From Gnetum montanum (Eukaryota > Streptophyta > Gnetopsida > Gnetales > Gnetaceae), in the NCBI GenBank assembly GCA_015680685.1, contig MNCI01005835.1, positions 258,538 to 322,537 of the forward strand: a DNA stretch of 64,000 bases, read 5' to 3'. The notes under the pieces are model-generated. The model did no database searches, was not told where the DNA came from, and saw only the letters and a program-made list of their open reading frames with translations. Positions 29,715-41,022 of the stretch are shown here, piece after piece. Within the stretch, counting starts at the first letter, position 1. The number at the start of each line of letters is the position of its first letter. Position numbers and translations under genes: made by a program.

Positions 29715-31311
29715 CAGGAAAAAAACATAGAAAGATAAAAATAAAAAAAGAAGAAGAAAAAACAAAGAAAAGAAAAACATAAAAAAAAAACAACAACAAA
29801 AAATAACAAGAATTCAAAGCACATCCCTTAGACACAATAATGGATTAGAAGCATTGGTTATGGGGCTAGAAAGACATGTTACCCATGCTTGAAGGTACCT
29901 CTCTAACTAAGGCACTTCCTTCCTTCCTTGTTTTCTTTTCTTTTCTTTTTCTAGTGATGCTCATTCTCTGTGGTTGTTATGGACTCATGATGGTAGGCAA
30001 GAAGGAATGCATCGATACGAGACCACTGTTAATGGTATGGACTTGGTTTGAAACTTGGACAGATAGGCATGATGGTCATCTTAATCATAATTGACACAAG
30101 AACCTATTGCAAACATGGTTAAGTATCTTACATTTCAATCTCTGCAATCCCATCTCATCTCATTATTCACCTCATTGTTGCATGCAATTATGGGTCTAAT
30201 GGTTTTGTATAGCATAGTGAAAAATCCTAGCTAAGGTAGTTGCATGTTGTTTGGAACAAAGACATGATCTACATTTAACTTCTAAGGTGCCCACGAACAT
30301 CTATAGAAGTGGTTATGCAATGGCATTATGATAGGAGCCTTCTTTGGGGAGGATCCACTTGCATAACTTTTATCGATCATGGCTTTGAACCAAACCTCAC
30401 ATCTTCAAGTGGATTATATGCATGATTTTGTAATCAACTTCTCATCAATTCAAGTTATATTTAATGCTTTTATATTGAAATTTCCTTTAAATTCAAAATT
30501 TCTTAGCCATCTTTTGAACCAAACCTTTGGTTTTAATTGTTCGAAAACTTGCACACTTCTAGATTTAAGCTCATTCATCATGGGGGCTAAGGATGTAATT
30601 TTTGAAATTTTTCTAACATCCTATTTTCAAACATTATGGTAACTAATAGTAATAATAATCAAAATAACATGAAAAACTTAATAATTTTAGTTATCTCATA
30701 ACTTTGGGAACAGTACTTTGTCATCACCTTATGCTTAAATGTTAACATTTTTTTGCATTTTAAGCTAACTAAGGGATTTGAAAAGGGTTAACTATTATAA
30801 CAAAACTAATGTTGATCCTTTGGTGATTGCAGGTGATGCTAAAAGGAAAGACTAAGGTTGAAGGTCTTTTGCAAGGTAAGAAAAAAGGTCAAGAGAAGGA
30901 CAAAGGAGGATATGCCCATGGACAAATAGTAGCACATACAAGGAATAAAGCTCAAACATACATATGTTTGCGGGATCCATGAAATGATAAGAAGAAATTT
31001 TAGTCTATCCTTCAAAAATGTTCTACATAAAAAGAGAAGCATCAACATAACAATCAAGGTTGTAAAGACTACCATCGCAAGGGAAAATAAGAAAAATCAT
31101 CTTTGGTAGATTTTTTGAAGACCTTTGCAATTTTGTAAACATTAATGTCTATCTAGTCTTTTTGTCATCTTGTAATACATCCACTCAAATAAAATTTTAC
31201 GATGCAACATTCCAATTTTGTAATGGTAGCCAATCTAGTCTTAGTCACCCCACAATGTTTTTAATGAAACTTCGTCCATTGATATATAACCCAAGGACAA
31301 GTTTCTAATTG
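28331..31311 (+). other. Element E 3' segment
   Basis: No recognised gene. It has a GTCATGGGGGAGATG copy near 29051, the equivalent of the end of gag-protease in other copies, a T-rich tract (29090-29220), a (GA)n run at 29639-29716, and sequence weakly colinear with the 3' segment of D and I. The ORFs of 82 codons on the minus strand at 29576-29835 are translations of the GA repeat. Confidence 0.6.
29639..29716. repeat. (GA)n microsatellite
   Basis: About 39 units with one interruption, followed by an A-rich tail. Confidence 0.97.
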
Positions 31312-31323
31312 GTCATGGGGGTA
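31312..31323 (+). promoter_or_regulatory. Polypurine site of element E
   Basis: GTCATGGGGGTA, intact and identical to that of the GATATC family. Confidence 0.8.
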
Positions 31324-31826
31324 TGATGAGACATGATATGTCGAGTAGCTTCATTGATGCATCCCAATTAACACATCTTAGATGCATCAATGCATATGTG
31401 TGGATGAGAATGCATTGATTCATTAATGGGCAACACATCTTAGATGGGTTGACACAACCCCATTGATGCATCACGTTGACACATCCTCATTGATGAAGCC
31501 TCGTTGACACATCCTCGTTGATGTAGCTAAATGTGTTAATGCATCTCCATTGATGCAATGTTTGTATTTGCTTATAAATATGTGAGCACTCATCATGTAT
31601 TTGGCACCATTTAGTGAGTAGTGCATGTAGTTTTCTCCCGTAATCTTAGCAAACAGTCATTAAGTGCCCGTAGCATGGGTTTGAGTCAATTGTATAATGT
31701 CTTATTTGAGTATCATTGTACCTGGACACATTCCATGAATGGAAATAAGATTGAGATTGATTTATATCCATTGTAGCACTTTGACTTAGAATAAATTTAT
31801 TTTTAATGCAATTTACTTTTGATGTA
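31324..31826 (+). repeat. Element E 3' LTR, left part
   Basis: Colinear with the E 5' LTR from its start, including ATGCATC repeats, up to the ATGTA at 31822-31826 where F entered. Confidence 0.85.
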
Positions 31827-32645
31827 TGATGAGATGTAATATCGCATGGGCTGCGATATCGTGTACACGATATCGCATCTTTCCCTGCGATATCGCGTAC
31901 GTGATATCGTAGCCCATCGTCAGTTCTATAAATAAGAGGTGGCTCTCCCTTGTTTTGCCATCTAGATCTAGACCTTAGCCAAACTCTTGTCATTTTTCCA
32001 TTCTAGAGTTAGAATAATTTCCATGTGCCCATAGTAGGAGTCCCAAAGTGAACGGATCTTTATTCGAGCAATTCTGTGCCTGAGCACACAATTGTGTATG
32101 GCAATAAAGATGAACTTTTGGATAAACCTTGCAGTGCATGGACTAAGCTAAATAGGACTTTAATTATTATGGAATGTTTAAATGCTTTATTAGTTAATTA
32201 AATCTCTCTCAACTCTTAACTCCTAGTTAAGTGCATTCAGTACGACCACTTCAAGCACATGCGTTACGCTAGGTAATCCCAATAACGAATAGCATTTGGT
32301 AATCCCAGAAGCGTTGCATTGGTTCAGGGTGTGAAACAGAAACTGGGAATGGATACTGATGCTAGGGTAATTAAGGCTTAGTTAGTTAAAGTTAGTTACT
32401 TAGTCTCTTCACCCTGTCCCTCATTAGCATAGACGATAAAATAGAAAAGATATAAAAATCACATACCTCAAACTCACTTAACCATACAACTATGACAAAT
32501 ACAAGTGAGTTTGGGAGGACAACGATCGATTAATCTTAGGTGTTCCATAAGGCATGTAGGTACTTAGTCTACGGAGTTCGACCGGATCGCGCGTGTAATG
32601 CTCGTATTCATATGGTTGAGTGTAGGGGTACCTCGCCACTCATCA
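31827..32645 (+). repeat. Element F 5' LTR (819 bp)
   Basis: TGATGAGATG to CACTCATCA. About five GATATC-type palindromes (31834-31912), TATA box at 31927-31934, AATAAAG at about 32103. Confidence 0.93.
31927..31934 (+). promoter_or_regulatory. TATA box of element F 5' LTR
   Basis: TATAAATA followed by AGAGGTGG, at the family position. Confidence 0.75.
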
Positions 32646-32646
32646 T

Positions 32647-32664
32647 TGGTGCCGTTGCCAGGGA
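32647..32664 (+). promoter_or_regulatory. Primer binding site of element F
   Basis: TGGTGCCGTTGCCAGGGA, two changes from the tRNA-Asp complement. Confidence 0.9.
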
Positions 32665-32790
32665 CTAAGTTGTTTGTGCGCTAAGTAGAACATAGGAAAT
32701 CATCCACATCGTTGGGAAGCTTAAACGAACCCTTAGGGTTAATCAAAATCAAATTTAAACAATGGTCAATAGCACACCGACAAGATAACA

Positions 32791-35700
32791 ATGTCTTCTT
32801 CTTCTCATAAAAGCACTTCAGCACCTAGGGATCACACAAGAGACAGTCGGCAGGACAACATACATAACCAAGAACCGCCAGTTCCTCAACAGTATTAGGT
32901 GGTATATACTCATCACGATGAGTATATACCTGATTTTACTTTTATCCTCCATTAGGATGAACAACTGCGCTGGAGAGACCTGCAAGGTAACATAGTATTA
33001 CCCCCAGATCGGTCAGTCCCTAACATGCTCCTTCATGCTCTTGCACAGATAGGCATGATAGAACTATATGCTGAATATGTTGCATGTGATTATGACATAA
33101 GGGATTACCATCCCACAGCAGCGCAACATCTAAGGGACTCGTGGCAGGAGAATTATCACACATCGTTGAAGGGCAAAGGAACCCGCAATGCTTCGCCTGT
33201 CATAAAAGAAATTAAGGGTGGTGAACCTATCTCAATAGGTTCTCCACAAAATGATGTTCCCCCTCCTAATGATAGTGAGGAGGTGGTGTATCAGAACCTT
33301 CGCTCCACGATACACAACCCTGGTTTTGATGCCTATGAACACCAAGTGTTCAATGAGGGAACGCAAACAAATGATAAGGATGGGCAGTCTGATCATCATC
33401 ACGATCGGGGCCATAGCAACCGAAGAGAAGGTAGGAAACATCATCATGGCGATGGTTCTCCTTCCTCTTCCCCTTCATCGCATCACTCACCCTCTCCTTC
33501 CACATCAGGATGCAGTCACAAAGAGCCCAACTGTGAGGATAAAGATAAGCATAGTAAGAACCCTCGACAAGAGAGTTGAGAGAGAGGATGAGGGCACTCT
33601 AGGGAATCTAGGCATGGAAGAAAGGAAAGTAGGGAACCATGTAGGCATCATAGACGCCATGAGAAAAATGACAACGAAGAACCCCTACTAGCAACCTGGA
33701 GTATGTTAGAAATTACGGAGGCCGTTAGAACACCTACAAGGCACCAGAAAGATAGCCGGATCAAGAGACTAGACATGAATAATATCCCATAGTTTGAGGG
33801 GGGATACAACGCTGATTCGAAGAATCACTTAGAGGCATTTCACGATGCATGCACCTTGTAGAATATTGAAAACAAGTGGCAAAATTAAAGTTGTTCCCAA
33901 GGACGTGCATAAAAGAAGCAGAAAGCTGGCACCGGTCCTTAGAACTGGAAACCATTAGGAGGTGGAGTACGATGTTAGAACTATTCAATCATAAATATCA
34001 AATGTACTCCAGAGTGTCCAACTTGCAGAAACAGATCCAAGGATAGAAGCAGGGTAATCACGAACCCTTGGATGTTGCCATGGGCCGATACTATGCACTG
34101 CTACATTGTTGCCCAGGCCATGGTTACGCACAATGGGATCAACTCTGCCACCTCGTAGATGGGCTAAGACATGAAACCAGGAGAACCCTTGGGAAATATG
34201 CTAAAAGGAGATTATCTGAACTTAGATCCCATGAAGTTCATAGATTGTTGGAGCAAGTAGCTAAGGAAGAAGGATAGCTATGGAAAAGAGAAAGCACAGA
34301 AGAGTATAACCACGATCCTTCCCTCCGAAAGAAGGGAGTAAGATTTTGTGGGGAAGAGGATGAGTCATCACTTGAAGAGTTGGTAAATAGAAAAACCTTA
34401 TCACTTCAAAAGTTAACAATTGAAGTGTCGGCTAAGGTAGATCAAATGTGGGACTCCTTAGACAATAGGCTCGAAACTGTTTTAAAAATCGTAGAGGAGT
34501 CTAAGGAGCGAAGTAGTAACCATGATAAGAAAAAGAGGAGAGACTCAGACCATGCATGTAACAAGGGTAAGGGAAAAATGACTATCGCCAATGAGGTTGT
34601 GAATTCTAATATGGAAAATGATGGTGGATGTGAGATCTGCCAATATGACCATCCTAAGGGATGTTGCCCAATAATCTCACATCTGCAAGAGTCCGGGGTG
34701 TATGCACTCAACCCAAGACTTAACAAAAGGCAAGCACCCCGTCGGTTACCTTATCCCCAAGGTAACCTAAGGCAGTTCCACCAACCGTTAATGTATTATC
34801 CAAGTGGAACTCCGTCACAACCTATGAAGCAACACCAGTAGTGGCAATACCCATAGTCATGGGGGATGCCACCACCTAGGCAATAATACCCTTACCAGAA
34901 ACCAGATCCATATGGCTATTACGTGAAGCAACCGGTTTCTCCAAGTGACTCTATGGGTCACATAACCCCACAACATCACTATCAAGTTTGGGAGTATTTT
35001 AGGACTCCCTCTCCTAGAAAGGACACTCCACATGCATACCATCCTCAGAATCCATCCACATCTCTTACGCCAATAGTTCCACTACCACCCGCTCCAACGA
35101 TGCAAGGGGAACTCCCCACTCAATCGCAGCAATGTAATGCTACGAGAGTTATAAACCTTTAACCCACTACTGGTTCTAACAACCGTACAAAGAGAAGACC
35201 CTTCTTTAGAACCAACAGTCTAAACAAGCTCTCACAACCACAAGCGGTTGAGTCTATGACCACTCCTCCATCAAGAAAGGCTTCGGAGCTTCCTTCAAAC
35301 CAACAATAGAGCTCAACTCACACGGTTATGTTAAAACATACCATCACTGATTGGATAAAGGTGGACCACCTTCCCAGGAAAATCTATGACCCCAGGAGTC
35401 CCTTGATCTATCTCCAAGTCACTGGGAATGAACCACGTAGGGCTCTTCTTGACTCAAGTTCCGGAGTCAACTTAATATCATGAGAGATGTATAAAGCCTG
35501 GAACCTGCCTCCACGAAAGAAGAGTAATATTCAACTAGAGCTGGTTGACTAGTCTATCACTATTCCCTTGGGATTGGTGGAGGACATTGTTATCACTGTG
35601 TGTGGTTGGTCATACCCAGCTGATTTCGTAGTGATAGAAGTCAACAGTAACAAAGGGGACTTCCAAATTATAATGGGGAGGGCATGGCTCAGCAATATCA

Positions 35701-36158
35701 ATGCGTGCCTAGGAATCCACGATCTTTCCTTGGAAATATCTAAGGAAAATATTTATGGAAAGATCGAGAAGAAGAAAGTTTCATGCATCACATACAGTGA
35801 TACTGAGGGTGATGACATACAAGAATGCTCATCATCTCCTGTATGCAACCATTGTGCCTAGGAAACTTAGATACAAAGATGCCTATATGTAGCAACCACA
35901 CAACAAGAGAACACCCAGTGGTTGACAACTAATCAAGAGAGAAACCCACCAATATGCATGGAACTAATTGGGGAAACAACTTGCAACCACAACGAAAGCA
36001 TAGATACATTGGAATATGAGCATCGCCAACTTCCAACCGTTAATTTAAAAACATCAATTGGGAGAAGTTGGACACTTATAAAAAATTTAAATAAGCACTC
36101 ATTATTTCGGATCTCTCCCTTTCAATTTAGTCATCAGGGAGATGGCCACCTATGCTGA
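32791..36158 (+). pseudogene. gag-pro: gag-protease, element F (one frameshift, few stops)
   Basis: ATG at 32791, family stop TGA at 36156-36158. The frame holds to about 33870, where a single-base loss in the TGGCAAAATT stretch near 33882 shifts it; it then stays in the new frame to the end. Open pieces: 33025-33579, 34068-34277, 34380-34841, 35568-35861 and 35922-36158. The CCHC knuckle is intact (CEICQYDHPKGCC, about 34629-34668). The protease active site reads LLDSSSGVNLIS, so the essential Gly of Asp-Ser-Gly is Ser and this protease should be dead. The 3' end reads through TGG where D and B have TAG. Confidence 0.88.
33251..33691 (+). other. Overlapping second-frame ORF inside gag, element F (146 codons)
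   Basis: Same position and start (MMFPLLMIV) as the 152-codon frame in D. It ends at the family position after TTKNPY. No domain recognised; see the finding on overlapping frames. Confidence 0.25.
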
Positions 36159-38030
36159 TCATTTGAGGCCCTAAGTTCTTTTTAAGTTTTTTTTTACACA
36201 TTTTTGTTTTACAAATTTCTTTAACTTTTCTTATTTTTGTTTTACAACATCGTTCATACTTTTTCTTTTATTTGTGTGTGTATGTGTGTGTCTTATCCAT
36301 TTTGTTAAGTTTGTCACCCAATAAGTGCTCTTAATGATGGTATGAACTATTTTCTATTGGTTGCTAATGTTTGGTTTTTACCTTTAAGTTATGATGTTGA
36401 TACTAAGGTATGGTTCTTTTGATATAGCAGGCAATGGATCCACATCATCCATGCATCCATAAGTCTCTATGATTTCTCTTGGCTTGGAACTATATAGTCA
36501 CTTTTCTCAATAATAAGAACTATCAATGAATTGGTGACTTAGCATTTCTCAAACTAAGGAAGGACTCAAAGATTGAAAAGGGTGTGGCTTCAAGGGAACT
36601 TGATGTGTTTGTGTTGGCCATTCTCTTGGGTGCTTGGATGTTTTCTTCTTGAGTTTTCTTACTATTTCGATGTTACCCAATTATCGAAAAGCTGAGTGAA
36701 TAAAAATAAACATAATAAGTCTTTGCATGATGTGGTTCTCACGCAAAAACACAAAAATAAAAAAATAGTGAGAATTCAAAGCACACCCCTTAGAAGAAAT
36801 AATCATTTGGGCTACAAGCACTGGTTATGGAACTAAAATAAACATGTTCCCTCTAACTAAGGCCCTTCTCACTTCCCATTCTCTCCTCCTTCGCTTTGTC
36901 GGAATGGTGGTGGCTCTTAGGTAAAGGCATTCTTGTTACTTCAAGTGGATGGATTGGCCGAATGCATTAATGCGAAGTCACTGGATGTGGTTTGTTTGAG
37001 GCTAGACTTGGAATGGGATCTGCTACGTCACATTAACCATGAAACACACAAAGGGCTGTACACCACCTTGTTCTTGGGATTCCATTCCATTCTGTTCTCT
37101 CCATCCTTTTCTCCATGGTTCACCTCATTGTTGGCTGTATCATTAGTGTATATTTTGGTTGACGCATTGTATTCTTGTTGGTAAATTCTTGTGGTTAAGA
37201 CTTTAACTCTTGTTCCAAATGACATTCCCAGAGCCTACGGACTCTTTGAATGTGGGTTTTTCAGGGCATTAAGGGCATGAGCCTGCTTTGGGGAGGATCC
37301 ATTAACATTCCTATTTGGTGCACCAGTTAAATTCTTTCCCTTAACATTTTTGCAATTAACTCTTTTTTGTTCATTTCCATCTTGACATCCATTTCATCGA
37401 TGTTATAGTTGTTTCTTTTCCTTCATCCTTCTTATTCCTTCTCTTTTTCCATTCTCTTGCTACCGGAGGTTCGTGATTAGTCATGGGGGTCCTTGTCCAA
37501 TTTTTTTAATTTTCTCCTAACCCCTACACCTTCGGTAGTCACCAATATTATATCTCCAGAATTTGCAATTAGCATACCATAACTCAGCCAATGGACCTTT
37601 CACCGAAGCAAGGTATCAACTACATTGTGATTGATTTACCCTTGCTAAAATAAGATTGTGTTGTGTGTGTAGATGGCAATCATACAACAACAGATTGGAC
37701 CTGGAGGGAACACTTGGAATGGATCGATGTTGAAGTAGTTATGCAAGGAACAAGATGTAAGGCGTGCTTACCGATGGACAACAATAGGCGTAATCTTGGT
37801 GTTGGCAACAACAAACTTATTTCTCTCTCTCTCTCTCTCTCAGCTACCAAATAAGGCTAGATGTCAAATGTACAAAGTGTTCACTCTTGTTGTCATGAAC
37901 ACCAATTTTGTCATGTTTTGTAATGATGATCCGTTCACATATCATCCCATTCACCATTAGTTCCATTCAAGTCAATAATCCCATACCTTCCCAATATTTT
38001 GTAAGGAACTCGAGGACGAGATTTTATTCA
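36159..38030 (+). other. Element F 3' segment with sense and antisense ORFs
   Basis: T-rich array (36183-36250), GT run, possible splice acceptor near 36425, then the conserved block. Sense: 83 codons at 36933-37184 (MLLQVDGLAECINAK, later NHETHKGLYTTLFLGF and a hydrophobic stretch WFTSLLAVSLVYILVDAL that could cross a membrane). Antisense: 65 codons at 37028-37225 (MSFGTRVKVLTTRIY). A sense 63-codon frame at 37663-37854 corresponds to the small 3' ORF of B and I in another frame. A TCATGGGGG copy lies near 37482. Confidence 0.5.
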
Positions 38031-38042
38031 GTCATGGGGGTA
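38031..38042 (+). promoter_or_regulatory. Polypurine site of element F
   Basis: GTCATGGGGGTA before the 3' LTR. Confidence 0.8.
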
Positions 38043-38830
38043 TGATGGGACACGATATCAGGTCTTTCCCTGTGATATCACGTATGCAATATCGCAGCCC
38101 GCCACTAGTTCTATAAATAAGAGGCAGCTCTCCCTTGTTTCACCATCTAGATCTAGACCTTAGCTAAACTATTGCCATTTTTCCATTCCAGAGTTAGAAT
38201 AATTTCCATGTGCCCGCAGTAGGAGTCCCAAAGTGAATGGATCTTTATTCGAGCAATTCTGTACCTGAGCACACAATTGTGTATGGAAATAAAGATGAAA
38301 TTTTGGATAAACCTTGTAGTGCATGGACTAAGCTAAATAGGACTTTAATTATTGTGGAATGTTTAAATGCTTTATTAGTTAATTAAATCTCTCTCAACCC
38401 TTAACTCCTAGTTAAGTGCATTCAGTACGACCGCTTCGAGCACGTGCATTACACTTGGTAATCCCAGTAACGAATAGCTTTTGGTAATCCCAGTAGTGTT
38501 GCATTGGTTCAGGGTGTGAAATGGAAAGTGGGAACGGATATTGATGCTAGGGTAATTAAGGCTTAGTTAGTTAAAGTAAGTTACTTAGTTTCTCCACCCT
38601 TTCCCTCATTAGCATAGGTGATAAAAGAGAAAAGATATAAAAATCACATACCTCAAACTCACTTAACCATACAACCGTGACAAATACAAGTGAGTTTGAG
38701 AGGATAATGATCGAGTAACCTTAGGTGTTCCATAAGGCGTGTAGGCACTTAGTCTGCGGAGTTCGACCGGATCGCGCGTGTAACAATCGTATTCGTATGG
38801 TTGAGTGTAGGGGTACCTCACCACTCATCA
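38043..38830 (+). repeat. Element F 3' LTR (788 bp)
   Basis: TGATGGGACA to CACTCATCA. Only about three GATATC-type palindromes (38050-38098), compared with about five in the 5' LTR. Confidence 0.93.
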
Positions 38831-38835
38831 ATGTA

Positions 38836-39235
38836 CTTGGTTAATATTTACATTTTCATGGATATTAATAAATTGGTGGAATGAATGTGACAAGCGTAAA
38901 TATGTATTTAATCCCAGCAAGGTTATTGCTTCTTTCTCCCAGTAGCATAACACTTAGTAATCCTAGTAGTGGATATGTGAGTTCAAGACATGTATGGCAA
39001 GCTAGGAATAGACACTTATCACCTTTAAGCTAGTTTAGAATTTATATTCTTGTTATTAATAAGATTAATTAATTAATTTTTATATTATCATTCAACTAGC
39101 TAGATTAGATTAATTAATTAATTTCTATATTATCATTCGATTAGTTTAAGGACCACACAACATCAATAATCATATGCCTCAGTCTAGACTAAACCATACA
39201 TGACCAAACTACCACTAGTTCAAGTGAGAAGAAAG
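38836..39235 (+). repeat. Element E 3' LTR, right part (truncated)
   Basis: Continues the E LTR after F (CTTGGTTAATATTTACATTT) and stays colinear with the 5' LTR until GAGAAGAAAG at 39235, where the two part. The last 120 bp or so of the LTR are missing. Confidence 0.82.
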
Positions 39236-40076
39236 TGACTAGCATTGCATCATATAAACTGCAATACATTTGGCCATAGACTAATTGTTTTGTTAAGTGT
39301 TGAACTTTTTAAAGCCCAACAAAACCTGCACTTCAAATTTCACAAAAGTGGATTTTAGGTGTGCAACTAAAGCCCAATGTACGTTTTGCAAGGCCCAACG
39401 TACTTTACGTTGGCCTAGCATATTTTTGAAGCCCATCATATTTTTGTTGGTACCAGTTCATGCCTTTTTGCAAATCAACCATGCTACCACTCAACTTAAC
39501 ATACATGGCCTCTAGTTGAGATGCAGTTTGTGTCTATGACCTAAAAAACCCAGTGGTCATAGAGCAAAGATAATTACTCCTACAAAAGGATAAGAACCCA
39601 AACTTTGCAATCATCGATGGAAGTTCTACAACTTCCTTGCTGCCAAGATACAAGCTAGTCTCCTAATACCATGCTTTGAATCTCATGCTTAGTGTCAATT
39701 CAAAATTATATACCAAGATGGAAAAGAATACATTCCATTACCTTATGAAAAAATCTCCCTCACTAACTTTTATGCACATATGCTCGTAGAACTCATAAAT
39801 GTTGATAAGTGGAATGAGAAACTTAGCCTGGATGGTTACCAAGATGAACAAGATGAATTTGAGATAGAGTAGGAGCTAGACATATTTATTAGAAACCTTC
39901 TCCAATGATCACCTCCCCAAGCAATCACATCTAGCTCTGTACCCCTACTATCCCCTATTGGGTAGGTGCCTGAGTCTCCTCCTACCTATCCCACCATGTT
40001 TGGACCAACACCTATCATGGTTGTGCATCAAGCCTAGTCTATTTCCCAATCTACCTCACTATTCTCATTAATGTTC
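39236..40076 (+). pseudogene. gag: Element H left piece: leader and Gag N-terminus
   Basis: Starts where the E LTR breaks off. The first 300 bp hold imperfect repeats of AAGCCCA...CATATTTTT; from about 39600 the plus strand reads in pieces like a Gag N-terminus (FAIIDGSSTTSLLPRYKLVS, then LMKKSPSLTNFYAHMLVELI) and a Pro/Ser-rich linker. It is cut at 40077-40081 by G and continues at 47098. Assignment rests on continuity with the Gag core to the right. Confidence 0.55.
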
Positions 40077-40081
40077 TTTGC

Positions 40082-40878
40082 TGATGAGCCACGATATCGC
40101 ATACACAATATTACATCCGCCATGCGATATCACATCCTACCTCATCTTCTATAAATAAGAGGCGACACCCTTTGTTCAAGATAGTAAGACTTAGACTCTT
40201 ATCTAAACTCTTGTAGTTTGATTAGTCCAGAGTTAGAATAATTTCTATGTGCCTGTAGTAGGCGTCATAGAGTGAACGGATCTTTATTCGAGCAATTTGT
40301 ACCTGAGCACACATTTGTGTACGATAATAAAGATGAACTTTATGATAAACCTTACAACATACAGATTAAGCTAATTAGTAATTAATTATTGTTGAATGTT
40401 TAATGCTTTCCTAGTTAATTAATCTCTCTCTCAACCTTCAACCCCCTTCGTTAAATACACTCAGTATGATCGCTTTGAGCATGCGTGTAGCACTTGGTAA
40501 CCCAGTAATGATTGGCATTTGGTAATCCCAGCAGCGTTGCAATGGTTCAGGATGTGTACAGCAAGTGGGAACGGATATTGGTGTTAGGAACATTTAGAAC
40601 TTAGTTAATGAATAGTTAGCATAAGTTAGTCACTTAATTCTCTCTCCTTTCCTTTATTAGCAAAAGACATAAAAGGAAAAAAAAAACTATAAAAATCATA
40701 TACCTCAAGCTTACTTAACCATACAACTGTGACAATACAAGTTTGGGAAGACAATGATTGATTAACCCTAAGTGTTCCATTCAAGTGCGTAAGTACTTAG
40801 TCCTTGGAGTTTGACTAGATCACGCGTGAAACGCTCGTATTCGTATGGTTGAGTGTAGGGGTACCTCGCCACTCATCA
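40082..40878 (+). repeat. Element G 5' LTR (797 bp)
   Basis: TGATGAGCCA to CACTCATCA. Three GATATC-type palindromes (40091-40132), TATA box at 40150-40157. Confidence 0.93.
40150..40157 (+). promoter_or_regulatory. TATA box of element G 5' LTR
   Basis: TATAAATA followed by AGAGGCG, only 69 bp into the LTR because the palindrome array is short. Confidence 0.75.
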
Positions 40879-40879
40879 T

Positions 40880-40897
40880 TGGCACCATTGTTGGGGA
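40880..40897 (+). promoter_or_regulatory. Primer binding site of element G
   Basis: TGGCACCATTGTTGGGGA, three changes from the tRNA-Asp complement. Confidence 0.88.
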
Positions 40898-41022
40898 CTT
40901 AGTTGTTTGTGCACTACGTAGAACATAGGAACTTATTCATATCATTGGAATGTTAGAACGAACCTTTAGGGTTAATCAAAAGAAGACAAGACAACGGTAC
41001 ATCGCACACCAAACAAGACAAA

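Larger units (their letters stand above)
31827..38830 (+). mobile_element. Element F: complete GATATC-family element (7004 bp)
   Basis: Target duplication ATGTA at 31822-31826 and 38831-38835, inside the 3' LTR of E. Both LTRs, primer and polypurine sites, gag-protease and 3' segment are present. No pol. Confidence 0.95.
25198..39235 (+). mobile_element. Element E: older related gag element, split by F
   Basis: 5' LTR, tRNA-Asp-like primer site, decayed gag, long 3' segment, polypurine site and a 3' LTR that is interrupted by F and then cut short at 39235. The target was the gag leader of C; GCTTT precedes the 5' LTR, but the right-hand duplicate is lost with the end of the 3' LTR. Without F the element would be about 7.0 kb. 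It shares LTR ends, gag and polypurine site with the GATATC family but has a different U3. Confidence 0.85.

Noticed and set aside
29576-29835. 82-codon frames with long Ser-Leu repeats
   Set aside because: Direct translation of the (GA)n microsatellite.
39236-40076. Start of H considered as its 5' LTR
   Set aside because: It begins with TG, but no second copy, primer site or CA end could be matched.
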